Assembly (NCBI GenBank): GCA_041399065.1
Contig: JAWKTN010000001.1
Coordinates: 1,302,001 to 1,366,000, forward strand
Length of the DNA stretch: 64,000 bases
DNA from: JAGQPD01 sp020426865
GTDB taxonomy: Bacteria; Planctomycetota; Planctomycetia; Pirellulales; Pirellulaceae
Reading direction: 5' to 3'
This document shows, piece by piece, positions 50,945 through 59,467 of the stretch. The translations under genes were made by a program, and so were the position numbers. Numbering within the stretch: the first letter of the stretch is position 1; every line of letters begins with the position of its first letter. The notes beneath the pieces are model-generated. The model had not been told where the DNA came from. It searched no databases and saw only the letters and a list, made by a program, of their open reading frames with translations.

Positions 50945-52291
50945 ATGCCGACGTGGGAGAACATCGCTTGCCCTGGATGTGGGTGTGTTTGTGATGACGT
51001 GACGTTGCACTTCCACGAAGGTGAATTCGTGGAATTCAAACCCGCTTGTCCTTTGGGTGAACGTTGGTTTCGCAATCATGGTCAAGCCATTGAGTCAGTG
51101 GCAGAGATCAACGGGAGCCAGGAAAGTTTTGCTAGTGCGATTGATCATGCTGCCTTCCTGCTGCAGCGATCGGATTACCCGCTCATTTACGGTTTGTCAC
51201 GCAGCGCTACGCCTGGCCAACGCGCGGCGATCGCGCTCGCCGAGCGGCTCGGCGGCGCGATCGACACCACTGCATCGCTCTGTCATGGACCATCCATCAT
51301 GGCGTTGCAAGAGGTGGGGGAAGTCACTTGCACGCTGGGTGAGATCCGCAATCGGGCTGATTTGGTTATCTTCTGGGGATGCCATCCTGCTACTTCGCAC
51401 CCGCGGCATGCTGAGCGATACTCGGTGTTTCCTCAGGGACGCTTTATTCCAGCGGGGCGAAGCGGCCGCACCATCGTGATGGTCGGCGACGCGAGTCAGG
51501 TAAAAGACTGGCGACTTGATGCCTCGGGGGCCGAGCCCGACTTTGTCGTTCCGGTAGATGGTGGAAAGGATTTTGAAACGCTGGCGACGCTCCGCATGAT
51601 GTTGCGAGGCAATGCGGATCCGGGAGCGTCAAAAGAATTGTGCCGGCTATTCGACTGTATGCGACGTTGTCGATACGGAGTCATTTTCTTTGGTTTGGGA
51701 ATCACGGAATCGAGCATGTGGGACGGACGAACGCATGCGCCGACCGGACATATAAATGTGGCTGCCCTCCTGCAACTCGTCGCAGAGCTCAACGACGTTA
51801 CGCGATTCACCGCGCGACGGATGCGAATACAAGGCGACGTCTCTGGTGCCGACAACGTGCTCTGTTGGCAAACAGGATATCCCTTTGCCGTGGACATGTC
51901 GCGCGGCTACCCAAGGTACAATTCCGGAGAGTACAGCGCCAACGAACTCTTGTCGCAACAGAATACCGATCTATGTGTGTTGGTTGGCGCTGAGACCGTT
52001 CCCTGTTTCTCAACCGCTGCTCAGACGCACCTACAATCAATTCCGACGATTGTTATCGATTATCCGGGCGTTCCGCTGAATTTCGTTCCCACGGTACGGT
52101 TCACCACGAGCGTTTATGGTTTGCATGCGGCCGGGACGGTCTACCGCATGGATAACGTTCCCGTGAGCCTTCGAGCACTGATGAAGAGCACGGCCCCAAC
52201 TGACGGACAGGTGCTGTCGGCACTGTTGAACCAAGTTACGTTGCTGGACGAGCGGGATACCGATCATGGACTAGCTTGCGGCGAAGCATGA
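50945..52291 (+). CDS. Formylmethanofuran dehydrogenase subunit B
   Basis: About 448 residues. The N-terminal iron-sulfur motif CPGCGCVCDDVTL with a later CPLG is followed by the molybdopterin-oxidoreductase-like fold. The SLCHGPSIMALQEVGEV segment has the Cys position that ligates Mo/W in archaeal FwdB. GEIRNRADLVIFWGCHPATS and SHPRHAERYSVFPQGRFIPA are family hallmarks. In bacteria, subunit B belongs to the formyltransferase/hydrolase complex of the tetrahydromethanopterin C1 pathway, known in methylotrophs and Planctomycetes. GGAA lies before ATG 50945; the upstream alternative (50933) is TTG. Subunits A, C and D are not adjacent. Confidence 0.9.
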   Translation: MPTWENIACPGCGCVCDDVTLHFHEGEFVEFKPACPLGERWFRNHGQAIESVAEINGSQESFASAIDHAAFLLQRSDYPLIYGLSRSATPGQRAAIALAERLGGAIDTTASLCHGPSIMALQEVGEVTCTLGEIRNRADLVIFWGCHPATSHPRHAERYSVFPQGRFIPAGRSGRTIVMVGDASQVKDWRLDASGAEPDFVVPVDGGKDFETLATLRMMLRGNADPGASKELCRLFDCMRRCRYGVIFFGLGITESSMWDGRTHAPTGHINVAALLQLVAELNDVTRFTARRMRIQGDVSGADNVLCWQTGYPFAVDMSRGYPRYNSGEYSANELLSQQNTDLCVLVGAETVPCFSTAAQTHLQSIPTIVIDYPGVPLNFVPTVRFTTSVYGLHAAGTVYRMDNVPVSLRALMKSTAPTDGQVLSALLNQVTLLDERDTDHGLACGEA

Positions 52292-52387
52292 TTGCGATGG
52301 CAACGAGAAGGCCAATTGAAAATACGATACTCCGCTACGTCCACTAACAAGGTTCGGAGTTGGGCACGACCAGGGGCAGCTTTCGCC

Positions 52388-52552
52388 CGTGGGATGGAAC
52401 CTGATTGCGAGCGAGTTTTCACAGTGACGTACGTTCATGTCCGTAAATCGCTCGCCTTCGAAGACATGCCCCAGATGTCCGCCGCGGATGGCGCAGACTA
52501 TTTCGACGCGTGAGCCGTCGGCGTAACCTCGCGCGTACGAGAACGTTCGGTG
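52388..52552 (-). pseudogene. MsrB (methionine-R-sulfoxide reductase) remnant
   Basis: The minus strand encodes SRVEIVCAIRGGHLGHVFEG and ERFTDMNVRHCENSLAIRF, matching the catalytic half of MsrB including HLGHVF and the RHCENS Cys. The zinc-site CxxC is spoiled (CAIRG rather than C..C), and the N-terminal half with the GWPSF region is absent. There is no plausible start. It is a gene fragment lying antisense between subunit B and the Cys-rich protein. Confidence 0.6.
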
Positions 52553-52972
52553 CCTTTGGGGACGTCTCCCTTTCCGTCGCCCCGCCATCGCAGCTAACTA
52601 TGCAGGATTCCGAGCCAAAGGTAATCACGGCGATTAGTCCCAGTATTTGTTGTGCGTCGAGCTGACGACGGAACCGACGTCGGTATGCTGCGAAACAGCA
52701 ATGACCGTGACGCGCGTCGAACAGGTACACTCGATGCCCTTGCTACTTGCCGTCCGCTAGACGCAAGGGTGGACATCGCAAGTCCAATCAGCAAAAAGTC
52801 TTCCGTTGTTCCGCTTGCAGCGAGGTTGACACGCCGTCCCACCCACGGTTGGCAAATCGCGCCGATAATCCGCGGTCGGGGAAAGTCCGGTTATCTGTTT
52901 GGCGTTTCGCCGGTCCCTTCGACAGTCCCAGGAGATTGCTAACCGACATTCTGTTGGGTATGATCCGTGGTT
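52553..52972. other. Intergenic region without a supported gene
   Basis: About 420 bases between the MsrB remnant and the Cys-rich gene. Frames on both strands exist but have no family motifs. Some may be further decayed sequence from the MsrB gene region. Confidence 0.4.
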
Positions 52973-53599
52973 ATGGGATCGTTCCACAGCAAGGTCGGGC
53001 GTACGACGGCAGGTCGATGGGTGACAACCTTCGTGACCGTTTGGTACGCGCTGATCGTAATCGGCGTTCCCCTGCCTGCGCCGCGTCACGTTTTTTCCGA
53101 ACGTTTTCCCTGTGAAAACTGTCACTGTGGCTGTTCGTCTGCGGAACACTGTTGGAAGCATTGTTGCTGCCATACGCTCGAAGAAAGGTTGGCTTGGGCC
53201 AAACGCGCGGGAGATGAACCGCCGTCATTCATCCGCCAGCAACTCCTCTCGGCCAATACAGACCCCGCATGTTGCACGCGACATACGGACGCGTCGACAC
53301 CGGCAACGACGCGTTCCGGCCAGCAACCCACAACCCGAACGTGCTGTGCGTCCACGGCCACTTGCCGTACCGCAAACGCTCCGTATCAAAGCCTCGATGG
53401 TTGGCGTGCTCTTGCGTGCCAGGCAACGGGCAACCAGTGGACGTTGGCGACTCCAACAATTCCGGCGGCGCCCATGTCGGCTGCGGATACCCAGCAACGG
53501 ATCGAATGGATCATCGCGCCCCATCGACCTCTCGCGCTCAATCCATATCTTTCGCCACCTGTTCCGCCACCTCGCCTTCACGCAGACAGGCAATCTTGA
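52973..53599 (+). CDS. Cys-rich planctomycete membrane-associated protein
   Basis: About 208 residues. One N-terminal membrane helix (WVTTFVTVWYALIVIGVPLP) precedes a dense Cys block, FPCENCHCGCSSAEHCWKHC CC followed by HTLEERLAWAKRAG, with nine Cys in about 20 residues. Further Cys pairs (CCTRH, CCAST, CRTA) and a Pro-rich tail follow. I recall similar Cys-block proteins annotated as hypothetical in Planctomycetes; this was not checked. Metal or iron-sulfur binding is plausible. The ATG at 52973 is preferred to the GTG two codons earlier. No strong ribosome binding site. Confidence 0.7.
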   Translation: MGSFHSKVGRTTAGRWVTTFVTVWYALIVIGVPLPAPRHVFSERFPCENCHCGCSSAEHCWKHCCCHTLEERLAWAKRAGDEPPSFIRQQLLSANTDPACCTRHTDASTPATTRSGQQPTTRTCCASTATCRTANAPYQSLDGWRALACQATGNQWTLATPTIPAAPMSAADTQQRIEWIIAPHRPLALNPYLSPPVPPPRLHADRQS

Positions 53600-53859
53600 T
53601 CCGTGGTTGGCGATTTGGAGCTATCGAGACAGTACTGCGCAACCGTTGCCGACTTGATCGTGTCGTGATCCGAAGTTCAAGCGTGGCCTTTGTGTGTTGG
53701 ATCTTTCCACGTCTCTGCCGCGTACCTCATCGCGGGTGACGTGCCCTCGTCGTGAGACAAACACGAGTGGGAATCGACGGGAGGGACGTTACGTCCAGCA
53801 ACTAGATTTCGGTCTGATCAGCAACTGTTTTTCATCTTAATTGTTAGGAGACGCTTGTT

Positions 53860-54669
53860 ATGCGCGTGCGTGTTTTCGTGTTCGTGTTGGCTACATTCGT
53901 TGCGAATCTTGGTGTGGCATTTGGCCATGGTCCACAGCTGCAGATTACTAGCGATGCCGGAAGAATTGTCACTCGGGAGATTCAGCGGGATGGCCCGTAC
54001 AGTGATCGATTGACGGATGCAAAGAATCTGTACGTCATGCCGGCGCTCGAATATTTGGGGGCATGGTATACCCGGCCCAATACCGAGTCTGACGCTCTCG
54101 ATCCTAGTCTTCCGGCGTTTTACTCCGGTCCGGGCTTTGCCTATGGCTACGATCAAGCCGTTGGCGGCCGGCAGGCGTTCGTGGAAGGGTCGCTGTTGCA
54201 GCTTCAGTTTGTTTCGGGTTTGAAGGCGTGGAATGGTAGTGCCTTTGTCGATGCTGGAGATGTTCAGTTGGAAATGTTCAGCGGCGCGCGATCCGCGCGC
54301 AGCGCAGATAGTGTCGCTTCAGCGGCATTTGACCTGTCGACCAGTCCAATTGCGTCCGGCTATGGCAGTGAGGGCGCGGAAATTCACAACACGGTTCGTT
54401 ACCGATTCCTCGGTGACGGCGTAGCGACTTCCGTGCCGCCGCCCGATGGCATCTATCTGATCGACCTGCAATTACTTAGTACCGATCCAGCCATGGCGGC
54501 CTCCGACCCGTTTCAGTACGTGATGGTCAAGAACGCGTCCGCCATGACGGTGGCCGATGCGGTCGAGTCGTTGCAAGTAGACCCTGCCCTCGTGCAATAC
54601 GTACCGGAACCGGCGGCTTGCTGGATGTCTGTCGTGGCCTTCCTCGCCCTAACAGCCATCAGGCGTTAA
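53860..54669 (+). CDS. PEP-CTERM protein, first gene of a three-gene operon
   Basis: 269 residues. A signal peptide (VRVFVFVLATFVANLGVAFG) is followed by HGPQLQITSDAGRIVTREI and a beta-rich body with no known domain. It ends in VPEPAACWMSVVAFLALTAI plus RR, a PEP-CTERM signal. AGGAG nine bases upstream supports the ATG. The DUF1559-like gene starts 42 bases later, and the dockerin/PEP-CTERM gene follows with only four bases between, so the three are probably co-expressed. Confidence 0.85.
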   Translation: MRVRVFVFVLATFVANLGVAFGHGPQLQITSDAGRIVTREIQRDGPYSDRLTDAKNLYVMPALEYLGAWYTRPNTESDALDPSLPAFYSGPGFAYGYDQAVGGRQAFVEGSLLQLQFVSGLKAWNGSAFVDAGDVQLEMFSGARSARSADSVASAAFDLSTSPIASGYGSEGAEIHNTVRYRFLGDGVATSVPPPDGIYLIDLQLLSTDPAMAASDPFQYVMVKNASAMTVADAVESLQVDPALVQYVPEPAACWMSVVAFLALTAIRR

Positions 54670-54711
54670 TTTGCGTAACGACGTATTTGCCGTTGGGCAC
54701 CGAAGGAAGAT

Positions 54712-55380
54712 ATGATGAAAACTATCGCGCGTTTGGGTTTTACGATTGTTGAGCTACTGGTCGTCATCGGGGTCATCGGGATCCTGATCGCCCTGTTGTT
54801 ACCGGCTGTCAACCAAGCGCGCTCCGCGGCCCGTACCACTGCCTGCAAGAGTAATCTGCGGCAATTAGGCATCGCAATCACGCGACACTGCGACGATCAC
54901 AAGGGTGAATTCCCGCTCACGATGCACAGCGGTCAAACGTCGAGCTGGGTATTTACGCTGGCCCCCTATGTGGAGGATGTCAATGAAATCCGCATCTGCC
55001 TCGATGATCCACGTGCGGCCGAACGATTAGAGGCTCAGTCGACGAGCTACGTCATTAGCGACTATATCGCCGCGGAAGTCGAAGGTGGCGTTCGCAGTCT
55101 GTACGATCTGAAGGCCACCTCCAGGACCCTGCTGGTATTCGAAGGCGCCGATACGCGGTCGCTGGACTTCCAGAATGAACACGCACACGCTTCCAGATGG
55201 TTTTCGCCGTTGAATCGCGCCGACGGATTAGTGCTGTGGGCGATTGAGCGCGATATCCACCTGCAGCGGCACACAACGGTTTCCAACTACCTATATGCCG
55301 ATACGCACGTCGCGGCGATCCCCGCCGAACAAATCCACCAGTGGGTGGAAGACGGGATCGATTTTGCCTTACCGGAGTAA
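54712..55380 (+). CDS. Short DUF1559-like pseudopilin
   Basis: 222 residues. Pilin-type N-terminus (RLGFTIVELLVVIGVIGILI) and DUF1559-like QARSAARTTACKSNLRQLGI. It is shorter than usual DUF1559 proteins, with a compact C-terminal half ending in SNYLYADTHVAAIPAEQI, which replaces the standard NHPGG motif. Two adjacent ATG codons (54712, 54715) follow GAAGGAAG. Middle gene of the operon; it may act with the flanking PEP-CTERM proteins in surface assembly. Confidence 0.85.
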   Translation: MMKTIARLGFTIVELLVVIGVIGILIALLLPAVNQARSAARTTACKSNLRQLGIAITRHCDDHKGEFPLTMHSGQTSSWVFTLAPYVEDVNEIRICLDDPRAAERLEAQSTSYVISDYIAAEVEGGVRSLYDLKATSRTLLVFEGADTRSLDFQNEHAHASRWFSPLNRADGLVLWAIERDIHLQRHTTVSNYLYADTHVAAIPAEQIHQWVEDGIDFALPE

Positions 55381-55384
55381 CCCG

Positions 55385-56542
55385 ATGCAACGAACATTTG
55401 CGGGAAACATCTATCAACCAATCAAGATCACAGTGGCCGGATGCATGGCCGTGATCCTTGCGGAATTATCGTATGTTCCCACCCAAGCACATTGCACTCC
55501 GCTGCAAATTGGCGTCGACAATAACCGCTTGGTGCTCACCGGGTTGGCGGCCGATCCGAATGGGTATGCCCCCTGGATTTACACTGATCCGTCGGAAGAC
55601 TGCGGGCTAGTGCCCGCACCGAATGATCGGTTGATCACCGACATTCCCGGAATGGTTATCACGGGTGTGGCAATCGACAGCGGTTTGTACCTTCAACCGC
55701 TCAGTCGCACCGTCATTACCAACGGTATTGCCGTTACTCGAATCCTCTGGTACTGGGATTCCGTCAGTGAACGTGTCACGCAAGCCCCGACTGATGAACC
55801 GTTGTTGTTGCGGTCGCAAAACGGTTTCGGCGCGATCAGCCTACCGAACGGCAATCTCCCTGAGCCCCAACCGTTGCAGTTGGCCGCTCCGACTTCGCTC
55901 GATCTCGGTCAGCACCGTCATTTGTTGCGATATCAATTCGACAACTCGCCCGAATTGTTTCCGGGAGCGTTTGGCTTCTTCGCTCAATTGACGTCGCCGA
56001 ATTACGCCGCGTCCGACCCCCTATTAATCATGATCAACACAACGTTGTCCGCTGAGAAATTGGCGTTAGCAACTCAGGACATTAACTCCATCCCGCTAGT
56101 AGGCGATTTTGATGGTACTGGCCAATACGATTGTGAGGACGCTAATCTGCTTTCATCGGCAATCGTCACCCATGACGACAGCGGCCAATTTGATTTGAAT
56201 GCGGACGGCGTCCTTACCACGAGTGACCTAGACACATGGTTGTCGCTGGCAGGGGCAGCCCTCTCACCCGACGGAACTCCGTTGTTGCGCGGCGATGCGA
56301 ATTTGGATGGATTTGTGGACGACATCGATTTTGCAATTTGGAACATGCACAAGTACACTTCGGGCGCGCTGTGGTGCCAAGGCGACTTCAATGCTGATGG
56401 AGCCATCGATGCGCGAGATTTTGCTTGGTGGAATTCCAATCGTTCGAGCGCCGACAGTATGCAGCTCACTGTTCCCGAGCCACGTGGTGCGTTGCTTGCG
56501 GCAATTACTCTGCTGATCATGACCGTGAGCAGGCGGCCGTGA
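55385..56542 (+). CDS. Secreted dockerin-like protein with PEP-CTERM
   Basis: About 385 residues. A signal segment (ITVAGCMAVILAELSYVPTQ) leads to a beta-rich region, then several Ca-binding loops: GDFDGTGQYDCEDANLLSSA, FDLNADGVLTTSDLDTWLSL, GDANLDGFVDDIDFAIWN and GDFNADGAIDARDFAWWN. The tail VPEPRGALLAAITLLIMTVS and RR is a PEP-CTERM anchor. GGAG eight bases before 55385 overlaps the previous stop codon, so translation is probably coupled. A longer in-frame start at 55244 lies inside the DUF1559-like gene and is unlikely. Last gene of the operon. Confidence 0.88.
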   Translation: MQRTFAGNIYQPIKITVAGCMAVILAELSYVPTQAHCTPLQIGVDNNRLVLTGLAADPNGYAPWIYTDPSEDCGLVPAPNDRLITDIPGMVITGVAIDSGLYLQPLSRTVITNGIAVTRILWYWDSVSERVTQAPTDEPLLLRSQNGFGAISLPNGNLPEPQPLQLAAPTSLDLGQHRHLLRYQFDNSPELFPGAFGFFAQLTSPNYAASDPLLIMINTTLSAEKLALATQDINSIPLVGDFDGTGQYDCEDANLLSSAIVTHDDSGQFDLNADGVLTTSDLDTWLSLAGAALSPDGTPLLRGDANLDGFVDDIDFAIWNMHKYTSGALWCQGDFNADGAIDARDFAWWNSNRSSADSMQLTVPEPRGALLAAITLLIMTVSRRP

Positions 56543-56878
56543 GTGTGCTGCTGGCCGTCCGTGCCCGATGAGATTGTCATTGCATCGATGTACGTTGAGC
56601 TTGCTGCGGCCGTCCACAGCAGTCCAGGGGCTGCCGCGAAAAACGTGTGAATGAACGAAGATTCTCTTTCAACTATCCTTTTCGTTCACCGGTGTGTCGA
56701 GCCATGTTTCGTGCGCCCGGTCGGCCAGGTTGCTGGAACGGACACGCCGCTCGCTTCGCTACGCAGAGATGCGGCAATCCACCCCGTCGCTGCACAAGAC
56801 TGCGCGGTGAAGACGTTCCTCGCCGCGCAGGAAGTTGTCACGCACTATGCGGGAGTCCCGCGTTTGTTGCCCAATTAA
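56543..56878. other. Intergenic region between convergent genes
   Basis: About 335 bases between the dockerin operon and the EF-hand gene, which face each other. Overlapping short plus-strand frames have no family resemblance. No hairpin with a T-run was noticed. Confidence 0.45.
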
Positions 56879-57676
56879 TTAATGATGGCGACCGCCTCGT
56901 CGAACCGGTCGGCCTGCAAAGCTGCCGGAGGAATTGCCCGTGGCAATGATGCCCGCCGTCGTACCGGTACCTGTGTCCGTATTGTCGCCATTGCCGGTGT
57001 CGGTGTTGCCGTCGTCAGTGTTGCCATCGGTGCCGTCATCGGTATTGTCACCACTGCCGTCGTCCGTGTTGTCGTCGGTACCGTCATCGTTATTGTCAGC
57101 GTTGGAGTCGTCGTCGTTGTCACAGTCGCCGTCGTGACCGTGGCCGCCCGTCGGGCCGGCGGCAATCTTGGCGTTGATGTAATCGATCAACTCTTGCTTT
57201 GTCACAATGCCGTCCGGATCGGCGCCATCGACACCGACATCGGCCTTTGCCAACCGGTCAGCCAAATGGGTATTCGTCAGATCTGCCAGCACGATCCCCT
57301 CTGCGTCGTCGGCCACGCCCAGTCTTTCGAACAAGGCATCGACACGGCCTTCCACGGTAGCCGCAGCCGGTGGATCAGCGTGGGTGTGGTTTTCGAATTT
57401 GGCAACTACAAAAGCTGTCAACTCGTCGGCCGTAATCCCGCCGTCACCATCCGCATCGGCACCATCGAGCTTAGCAGTGATGCGATCCGACAACGCATCG
57501 TCAGCATTGATCACCGCGTCCGCATTTACGTCCAAACGCTCGAACAACGCGGCGGCGCGGTCCTCAATCGTCGCTGCATCCAGTGGTGCCGCGTGATGAC
57601 CAATACCGCCACCATGCAGCATCTCGCGTTGTTCCAGTTGCTCGGTCCCATTGATTCGCCATTTCGGTCTCTTCAT
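56879..57676 (-). CDS. EF-hand protein with Asp/Asn/Thr/Gly-rich tail
   Basis: 265 residues. It begins with the Planctomycete-type LEQREMLHGG motif. EF-hand-like loops follow (DVNADAVINADD, DGADADGDGGITADEL, DGADPDGIVTKQELIDYI). Residues ~175-240 are a run of repeats such as DDGTDDNTDDGSGDNTDDG. The acidic repeat tail resembles Ca-binding or crystal-binding surface proteins. No clear signal peptide precedes the LEQRE motif, and no PEP-CTERM is seen. AAAAGG nine bases upstream supports the ATG. Probably exported through a pathway tied to that N-terminal motif; this is inference. Confidence 0.82.
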   Translation of the reverse strand: MKRPKWRINGTEQLEQREMLHGGGIGHHAAPLDAATIEDRAAALFERLDVNADAVINADDALSDRITAKLDGADADGDGGITADELTAFVVAKFENHTHADPPAAATVEGRVDALFERLGVADDAEGIVLADLTNTHLADRLAKADVGVDGADPDGIVTKQELIDYINAKIAAGPTGGHGHDGDCDNDDDSNADNNDDGTDDNTDDGSGDNTDDGTDGNTDDGNTDTGNGDNTDTGTGTTAGIIATGNSSGSFAGRPVRRGGRHH

Positions 57677-57887
57677 ACCCTGCTACCTTTTCTTAACACT
57701 TGAGCTTCTCACTCGCCGTGGCATTGGTCGCTACCGCCAAGGTCGCGACACCCGCGATCGAACGGTCATCCGCCAAATTCGTCATCGAATTCGGGCTTCC
57801 CAGCTGCCGATGCTTTCGGCAACCCCATTCATGCTCTTTGGTGGGACACGGCGTCGAAAGTAACGTCGTGGGGCAATTTGCCTCAAT

Positions 57888-57906
57888 GCGGGGCATCTTG
57901 CCCCGC
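57888..57906 (-). terminator. Hairpin downstream of the DJ-1/PfpI gene
   Basis: GCGGGGCA (57888-57895) and TGCCCCGC (57899-57906) form a perfect 8-base stem with a 3-base loop. It lies 31 bases after the DJ-1/PfpI stop codon (57938) on the minus strand. No T-run; a terminator or processing role is only likely by position. Confidence 0.4.
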
Positions 57907-57937
57907 ACGACCAGCCAAATTGGCAGTCCGTCGACGC

Positions 57938-58537
57938 CTACGCTACCCCGACTGGGGTCCCCAAGGCCCGGAGGAATGCCGACATCCATGCGGGATGAGC
58001 CGGCCAGGCCGGGGCGGTTACTAAGTGCCCATCGATGTGGGCATTGTCAAAACCGGACGTTGCTTCAACGTATTCTCCACCCGCCAGGCGTACGTCTGGA
58101 CTGACCGCCGGATAGCAGCTGCACCGTCGCCCCCCCAGAATCCCTGCCGCCGCTAGCAATTGGGCGCCATGGCAGATCGCCGCAATCGGCTTGGCGTCCA
58201 TGTCAAACTGCCGCACAATCTCCAATACTCGGGCGTCTAGCCGCAAGTACTCGGGCGCCCGTCCACCCGGAATGATCAACCCGTCGTAGTCGCTTTCCGC
58301 CACCGCCTCGAAATCCGCCGTAATCGCAAACCGGTGCCCCGGTTTCTCGCTGTACGTCTGGGCGCCATCAAAGTCGTGGATCGCAGTGTGGACCCAGTCG
58401 CCGCCCTTTTTCCCCGGACATACCGTATCCACTTGATGCCCCACCATCAGCATCATCTGGTAGGGCACCATCGCCTCGTAGTCCTCCACGTAATCCCCCA
58501 CCAACATCAATAGCCGCTTTCGTTTTTCCGCTGTCAT
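57938..58537 (-). CDS. DJ-1/PfpI family protein
   Basis: 199 residues of the class I amidotransferase-like fold. The nucleophile elbow AICHGAQLLAAAGIL has the Cys, and the acid residue is in GDYVEDYEAM. GLIIPGGRAPEYLR and SCYPAVSPDVRLAGGEY are typical of the PfpI/YhbO-type deglycase or protease-like group. Cytosolic. GGAG nine bases upstream selects 58537; the ATG five codons earlier is weaker. Substrate unknown. The catalytic Cys is intact, unlike in the amidotransferase-like protein at 49661. Confidence 0.92.
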   Translation of the reverse strand: MTAEKRKRLLMLVGDYVEDYEAMVPYQMMLMVGHQVDTVCPGKKGGDWVHTAIHDFDGAQTYSEKPGHRFAITADFEAVAESDYDGLIIPGGRAPEYLRLDARVLEIVRQFDMDAKPIAAICHGAQLLAAAGILGGRRCSCYPAVSPDVRLAGGEYVEATSGFDNAHIDGHLVTAPAWPAHPAWMSAFLRALGTPVGVA

Positions 58538-58837
58538 CGTGTGTGTCTCCATCGATCGCCGTCAGGTAATCGTTTTGGTATTCTCCCTTTCCATTGAAAC
58601 AAACCCGTCGTTCGGCCCGTGACGTTCGGCCAATGACGATTATAGGAAATCAGCGTAGCGTCACGTACCCACCCCTGCCGCTGCCCGGTAAGCGATTAAC
58701 GACCAGTGAAAAATTTCTTGCTGGATAAAATGGAGTAAATGGGCATTTTGGGACGATCCAGTAAGTCATGAAACGTCGCGTCGTTTCGTTGTTCGGCGCG
58801 GATCCTGCGAATTCCGTCCAGACGGAGAGCTGAATCG

Positions 58838-59467
58838 ATGGTTGCCCATGCCCCTCATTATCTGTTGTTTTTGCGAGTCGAAGATACCGCCACGGAGGAC
58901 GCGGGCGAGAAGCCGGTGGGGGGAGCCTCGGGCGGCACGTGGGAATTTGTGTTGGAGACGGTCGATGGCGACACGGTGCTGGAGGCATCGGACATGGAGC
59001 CGGCGACGTGCGGCGAACGACTTCAGTTGTTGGCGTTAGTACGTGGTTTAGAGGCCTTAGATCAGTCGTCGCGGGTGACGGTATTTACCTCCAGTCGATA
59101 CGTACGACGTGGATTACGATTGGGGTTACCGGAATGGCGAGCCCGGGGATGGGAGTGGGAGCGGGACGGCCGCATGGTCCCGGTGAAGAATGGCGACTTA
59201 TGGCAGCGAGTTGATCGGGCGCTCAAGTTTCACACGGTGGCGTGCCGAGAATGGCGATTTGACGTACCGGTGCGAATGCCGAATCCGGAGCATGCGATGG
59301 CATCAATGGCGGAGAATGTTCCCGAGGGGGTCGTGCGTGACCGATCGACGCGGATTGCTGCCTTAGGCGAGCGAGCGCGACGATTGCACCGGATGTTGGA
59401 ACGTTGCCGGGACCAGTTACTTCGTGCGACTGCAGCAAGCAATGGAGCTTACGCCAGTTATTCGTAA
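58838..59467 (+). CDS. RNase H-like protein with degenerate active site
   Basis: 209 residues. The fold pattern of RNase HI is present: GGASGGTWEFVLE, the helix CGERLQLLALVRGLEAL, VTVFTSSRYVRRGLRLGLPEW, and MVPVKNGDLWQRVDRALKFH. The helix Glu is kept. The usual DS of the second catalytic Asp is SS, and the first-strand Asp is absent. Cleavage activity is doubtful; nucleic-acid or partner binding remains possible. GGAG ten bases upstream supports the start. Its 3' end overlaps glgB by 26 bases or more, so the two are probably translated together. The C-terminal ~60 residues are helical and basic. Confidence 0.78.
   Translation: MVAHAPHYLLFLRVEDTATEDAGEKPVGGASGGTWEFVLETVDGDTVLEASDMEPATCGERLQLLALVRGLEALDQSSRVTVFTSSRYVRRGLRLGLPEWRARGWEWERDGRMVPVKNGDLWQRVDRALKFHTVACREWRFDVPVRMPNPEHAMASMAENVPEGVVRDRSTRIAALGERARRLHRMLERCRDQLLRATAASNGAYASYS

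Noticed and set aside
52967..53657. Alternative frames over the Cys-rich gene (for example 53112-53657)
   Set aside because: Arg/Pro-rich composition without motifs; the chosen frame has the membrane helix and Cys block.
56882..57703. Plus-strand Val-rich frame antisense to the EF-hand gene
   Set aside because: Low-complexity shadow of the Asp-rich repeats; the minus strand has the EF-hand loops, the LEQRE motif and a ribosome binding site.
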